Assembly (NCBI GenBank): GCA_025455225.1
Contig: JALOMY010000064.1
Span: forward strand, 1 to 10,646
From: Cyclobacteriaceae bacterium
GTDB taxonomy: Bacteria; Bacteroidota; Bacteroidia; Cytophagales; Cyclobacteriaceae
Reading direction: 5' to 3'
Length of the DNA: 10,646 nt
The position numbers and the translations under genes are program-made. A model generated the notes under the pieces. That model saw nothing but the letters and a program-made list of their open reading frames with translations, ran no database searches and had not been told where the DNA came from. This document shows positions 7,790 to 10,646 of this stretch, in pieces. How positions within the stretch are numbered: the stretch's first letter is position 1; each line of letters starts with the position of its first letter.

Positions 7790-7861
7790 GCTGCGAAGTT
7801 AAACTTTCTTTGCAGTCTCTTGCAGATTGATGCATATTCGCCCTGTTAATTGTCGTGTCTT

Positions 7862-9133
7862 ATGATTCAAGCCAACAGTCCGAATCTTAAATCCTGGATC
7901 GAAGTTGAATCCGGTTCTGATTTTCCAATACAGAATTTACCGTTTGGAATTTTTAAAACGAAATATCTAACCCCGGTAGCCGGGGTTGCCATTGGCAAGT
8001 ACGTACTCGATCTGGTTTACCTCCATGAAAATGGGTTTCTCGATGGTCTCGGCTTACCTCCTGGTATTTTTAATCAACAATACCTGAATGATTTTCTGAA
8101 ACTTGGAAGAAAAAAGGGAAGGGAAGTACGCGAACGTATTTCTCAACTTCTTCGTCATGATAATGATGAACTCAAAGCAAATCCCGCTGCACGTGAAATT
8201 GCGTTAATCCCCATGCAGGAAGTTCAGATGCAACTACCAGTGCGGATACCTAACTATACGGATTTTTACAGCAGTGAAGAACATGCAACCAATGTTGGCT
8301 CCATGTTCCGGGATCCGAAAAATGCGTTATTACCCAACTGGAAACACCTTCCGGTTGGTTATCACGGAAGGACTTCATCAATTGTTGTTTCGGGAACATC
8401 CATTCACCGGCCTAAAGGACAAATCAAATTACCGGATTCGGATCAACCCGTGTTTTCCCCATCGCGTAAAATGGACTTTGAGTTAGAGGTTGCATTCGTC
8501 ACCTGCACAGATTCACGTTTGGGTCAATCCATTACAACTACAGAAGCTGAAGAACATATTTTCGGAATGGTTTTATTCAACGATTGGTCAGCACGCGATA
8601 TCCAACAATGGGAGTACGTTCCGTTAGGTCCTTTTCTGGGCAAGAACTTTGGCTCTACCATTTCACCTTGGATCGTCACCCTGGATGCCCTTGAACCTTT
8701 CCGTACAGCTAGCCCGCAACAAAATCCGGAAGTATTGCCTTACCTTCGGTTTCAGGGAGAAAAGAATTTCGACATCATGCTTGAAGTCTTCTTGCAGTCC
8801 GAAAAAAGCGAACCGGTAACAATCAGCCGTTCGAATTTTAAATACATGTACTGGAACATCAACCAGCAATTGGCACATCATACCATTAACGGTTGCAACA
8901 TACAGGTTGGAGATTTGTATGCTTCCGGAACCATTAGTGGTCCTTCTCCGGGTTCATACGGTTCACTTCTTGAATTAACCTTGAACGGAACCAAACCTTT
9001 GACGTTACCGGACGGAAGTAAACGTACGTTTATTGAAGACAATGATACTATTATTATGAAGGGTCATTGTGAGAAAAATGGCGTTCGTATTGGGTTTGGA
9101 AATTGTGTTGGAAAAATTCTTCCATCCTTATAA
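7862..9133 (+). CDS. fahA: Fumarylacetoacetase
   Basis: Hydrolyses fumarylacetoacetate to fumarate and acetoacetate, the last step of the homogentisate route of tyrosine/phenylalanine breakdown. The 423-residue length matches the family. An N-terminal SH3-like domain (about 1-115) contains NLPFGIF (25-31). The catalytic domain has YTDFYSSEEHATNVG with metal Asp134 and catalytic His141, substrate Arg150, YHGRTSS, metal Glu207 and Glu209 (FELEV), metal Asp241 in NDWSARD, and Lys261 in GPFLGKNFG; all residues known from mouse FAH that I checked are present. The frame also opens at TTG 7850, but ATG 7862 gives the standard N-terminus and is preferred. It is followed 13 bp later by a flavin-reductase-like gene, probably cotranscribed. 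Other tyrosine-catabolism genes (hmgA, hpd) are not in the window. No good promoter match was found in the 72-bp divergent gap. Confidence 0.96.
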   Translation: MIQANSPNLKSWIEVESGSDFPIQNLPFGIFKTKYLTPVAGVAIGKYVLDLVYLHENGFLDGLGLPPGIFNQQYLNDFLKLGRKKGREVRERISQLLRHDNDELKANPAAREIALIPMQEVQMQLPVRIPNYTDFYSSEEHATNVGSMFRDPKNALLPNWKHLPVGYHGRTSSIVVSGTSIHRPKGQIKLPDSDQPVFSPSRKMDFELEVAFVTCTDSRLGQSITTTEAEEHIFGMVLFNDWSARDIQQWEYVPLGPFLGKNFGSTISPWIVTLDALEPFRTASPQQNPEVLPYLRFQGEKNFDIMLEVFLQSEKSEPVTISRSNFKYMYWNINQQLAHHTINGCNIQVGDLYASGTISGPSPGSYGSLLELTLNGTKPLTLPDGSKRTFIEDNDTIIMKGHCEKNGVRIGFGNCVGKILPSL

Positions 9134-9146
9134 ACCGATAGTTTTG

Positions 9147-10022
9147 ATGATCATCGATCCGAAAGAATTATCCCATCAAAAATTACACGGCTACCTGCTG
9201 GGATCCGTAGTACCACGACCGATTGCGTTTGCCAGTACAATTGATGCGCATGGAAATGTAAATCTCAGTCCGTTTAGTTTCTTTAACGTATTCGGTTCAA
9301 ATCCGCCCATTCTGATATTTTCTCCATCCAGGAGGGGGCGTGATAATACAACCAAACATAGCTATGAAAATGTGCTGGAAGTGCCGGAGGTCGTAATCAA
9401 TATTGTCAATTATTCAATAGTACAGCAAGTTTCGTTGGCCAGTGGTGAATATCCGAAAGGCACTAATGAGTTTATCAAATCAGGGTTAACCCCCGTTCCC
9501 TCACAACGAGTTAAGCCTCCTCGGGTTGGTGAATCCCCGGTCTCAATGGAGTGTCAGGTTAAACAGGTGATTCCAACAGGTGACCAGGGAGGGGCCGGTA
9601 TCCTGGTAATTTGCGAAGTGGTATTAATGCATGTTAAGGAAGAGATACTGGATGAAGCAGGCAAGATTGACCCCGTTAAGCTTGATGCCGTAGCCCGCAT
9701 GGGGGGCGATTGGTATTGTCGTGCAAATGGAGAAAGTCTCTTTAAACTACCCCAGCCTGGAAATAAGATCGGTATCGGGATTGATCTACTTCCGGAAGAA
9801 TTTCGTACCAGCACAGTTTTAACCGGTAATGATTTGGGCATACTGGGAAGTATCCAACAATTACCGGATAAAGAAACTATACATCGTATACAAGAAAGTA
9901 AGGAAGTACAAGAAGCGCTTCGGGGTGGAAAGGAAAACATCCATAAGTTGGTGAAGCAATATGTTCAAGCCGGTCGTGTAATCGAGGCCTGGGCCATAAT
10001 TTTGCAATCTGAAAAGATTTAA
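9147..10022 (+). CDS. Flavin-reductase-like FMN-binding split-barrel protein
   Basis: A 291-residue protein of the flavin reductase-like / DIM6-NTAB family, which binds FMN and in some members supplies reduced flavin to a partner oxygenase. The core is about residues 8-200, beginning with GSVVPRPIAFAST (19-31) and NLSPFSFFNVFGSNPP (39-54), the typical flavin-binding start; RRGRDNTTKHSYEN follows, matching the usual RDT-N segment. A C-terminal extension of about 80 residues contains a helical stretch rich in Glu/Gln/Lys. ATG at 9147 is chosen; a GTG at 9069 in the same frame would add 26 residues with no family likeness and overlap fahA by 65 bp. With only 13 bp after the fahA stop it is probably in the same transcript. 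From memory, such genes often accompany fahA or homogentisate dioxygenase in Bacteroidota. The substrate or partner is not evident. Confidence 0.87.
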   Translation: MIIDPKELSHQKLHGYLLGSVVPRPIAFASTIDAHGNVNLSPFSFFNVFGSNPPILIFSPSRRGRDNTTKHSYENVLEVPEVVINIVNYSIVQQVSLASGEYPKGTNEFIKSGLTPVPSQRVKPPRVGESPVSMECQVKQVIPTGDQGGAGILVICEVVLMHVKEEILDEAGKIDPVKLDAVARMGGDWYCRANGESLFKLPQPGNKIGIGIDLLPEEFRTSTVLTGNDLGILGSIQQLPDKETIHRIQESKEVQEALRGGKENIHKLVKQYVQAGRVIEAWAIILQSEKI

Positions 10023-10116
10023 ACTAAATTAGATTGCTTCCAGTACCTGTTTAAAAGGTTTTGCTGCAGGTTTACCTGTTACCCATTGCCCTGTTTTACG
10101 CTATACAATTTAATCC

Positions 10117-10646
10117 ATGAAAAAAATATTATCCGTAACCGGAGTATTGATCGTACTCTTTTTGGTTGTCACCTCAAGTAAATTATCCAGGTTTTATACC
10201 CAGGAAAAGCAGTTAAAAGCCGGGATAAGTTCTCCGATAACGCTGTGTGGAACTCCCGGAGCACGAACTATTTTGAAAATCATGGACACTACCCGGCAGA
10301 TGGCACCCTTGCTGGAAAATCTGGGTAATTACGAAATGAAGATTTCAACACACAATGAACGAGCACAGCGATTCTTCAACCAGGGAATAAATTTGTATTA
10401 CGGATTCAATCATTTCGAAGCATACAGGTCATTTAAAGAAGCAGCACGTCTTGATCCTGGATGTTCCATGGCGTATTGGGGCCAGGCACTTTCGTTGGGC
10501 CCCAATATTAACCTGCCCATGGATCCGGCTGATACAGAAACTGTTTATAAAGCAATTCAGGAAGCACTTGTCCGTAGTACAAATAGTAATGCGAAAGAAA
10601 AAGCACTTATTCAAGCCCTTGCTTTAAGGTATACAGCCGAAGCTTT
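10117..10646 (+). CDS. TPR-repeat exported or membrane-anchored protein, N-terminal part
   Basis: The first 176 codons plus two bases are present; the rest lies beyond the right edge. The N-terminus MKKILSVTGVLIVLFLVVTS has a basic start and a hydrophobic stretch (residues 4-19), consistent with a signal peptide or membrane anchor; no lipobox Cys follows directly (first Cys is 44). Residues about 83-116 form a TPR-like helix pair with RFFNQGINLYYGFNHFEAYR, then FKEAARLDP and AYWGQAL (119-125). This matches a family of large periplasmic TPR proteins of about 550-600 residues in Bacteroidota and other phyla whose function is unknown to me. ATG at 10117 is the first in-frame start and gives a sensible signal sequence; no Shine-Dalgarno sequence is seen. 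It lies 94 bp after the flavin-reductase-like stop, so it may have its own promoter, though no clear TAnnTTTG box was found. Confidence 0.82.
   Translation, partial: MKKILSVTGVLIVLFLVVTSSKLSRFYTQEKQLKAGISSPITLCGTPGARTILKIMDTTRQMAPLLENLGNYEMKISTHNERAQRFFNQGINLYYGFNHFEAYRSFKEAARLDPGCSMAYWGQALSLGPNINLPMDPADTETVYKAIQEALVRSTNSNAKEKALIQALALRYTAEA

Noticed and set aside
9069..9146. GTG-initiated 26-residue extension of the flavin-reductase-like protein
   Set aside because: It would overlap fahA by 65 bp and the extra residues have no family likeness; ATG 9147 gives the usual N-terminus.
9139..9146. TAGTTTTG, a match to the TAnnTTTG -7 box, directly before the flavin-reductase-like start
   Set aside because: Transcription would start inside the coding region, and the nearest upstream TTG (9108-9110) is 28 bases away instead of about 20; probably chance.
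9554..9940. 128-codon minus-strand open frame inside the flavin-reductase-like gene
   Set aside because: Low-complexity Ser/Pro-rich shadow translation of a conserved gene; no motif or start context supports it.

Overview
This window reads as a chromosomal segment from a Bacteroidota bacterium, probably of the Cytophagales or a related non-enteric lineage. The first gene on the + strand is a PorX-type response regulator (receiver plus PglZ/alkaline-phosphatase-fold effector), an architecture characteristic of Bacteroidota with type IX secretion. The porX-tsaE-alanine dehydrogenase-like order is one I recall as recurrent in the phylum. A Bacteroidota promoter of the TTG / TAnnTTTG type precedes valS, and Shine-Dalgarno sequences are weak or absent. 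No mobile elements, CRISPR arrays, rRNA or tRNA genes were seen, and gene density is high. It looks like ordinary core genome rather than an accessory island.

Layout. Bases 1-458 (- strand) hold the 5' part of an HD-domain phosphohydrolase that runs off the left edge. It is divergent from porX (500-2062, +). porX is followed without a gap by tsaE (2052-2525, +; tRNA t6A synthesis) and an alanine dehydrogenase/transhydrogenase-alpha family gene (2497-3720, +). The overlaps of 11 and 29 bp suggest one translationally coupled transcript. Convergent to it, with 7 bp between stop codons, lies valS (3728-6358, -; valyl-tRNA synthetase). Upstream of valS on the same strand is an RsmF-like rRNA m5C methyltransferase (6431-7789, -). 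A 72-bp divergent gap leads to fahA (7862-9133, +; fumarylacetoacetase, last step of tyrosine breakdown). Then, 13 bp on, comes a flavin-reductase-like split-barrel protein (9147-10022, +). The right edge cuts a TPR-repeat exported or membrane-anchored protein (10117 to beyond 10646, +).

Functionally the window mixes translation genes (tsaE, valS, rsmF-like), regulation of secretion (porX) and aromatic amino-acid catabolism (fahA plus a putative flavin partner). The points most worth a second look are: (i) the dehydrogenase beside porX, whose expected catalytic His appears to be Gln; (ii) the divergent pairing of an HD phosphohydrolase with PorX, two proteins with possible nucleotide-phosphoester chemistry; and (iii) a 72-bp antisense coding-like fragment between the flavin-reductase-like and TPR genes. 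No clear new system was found.
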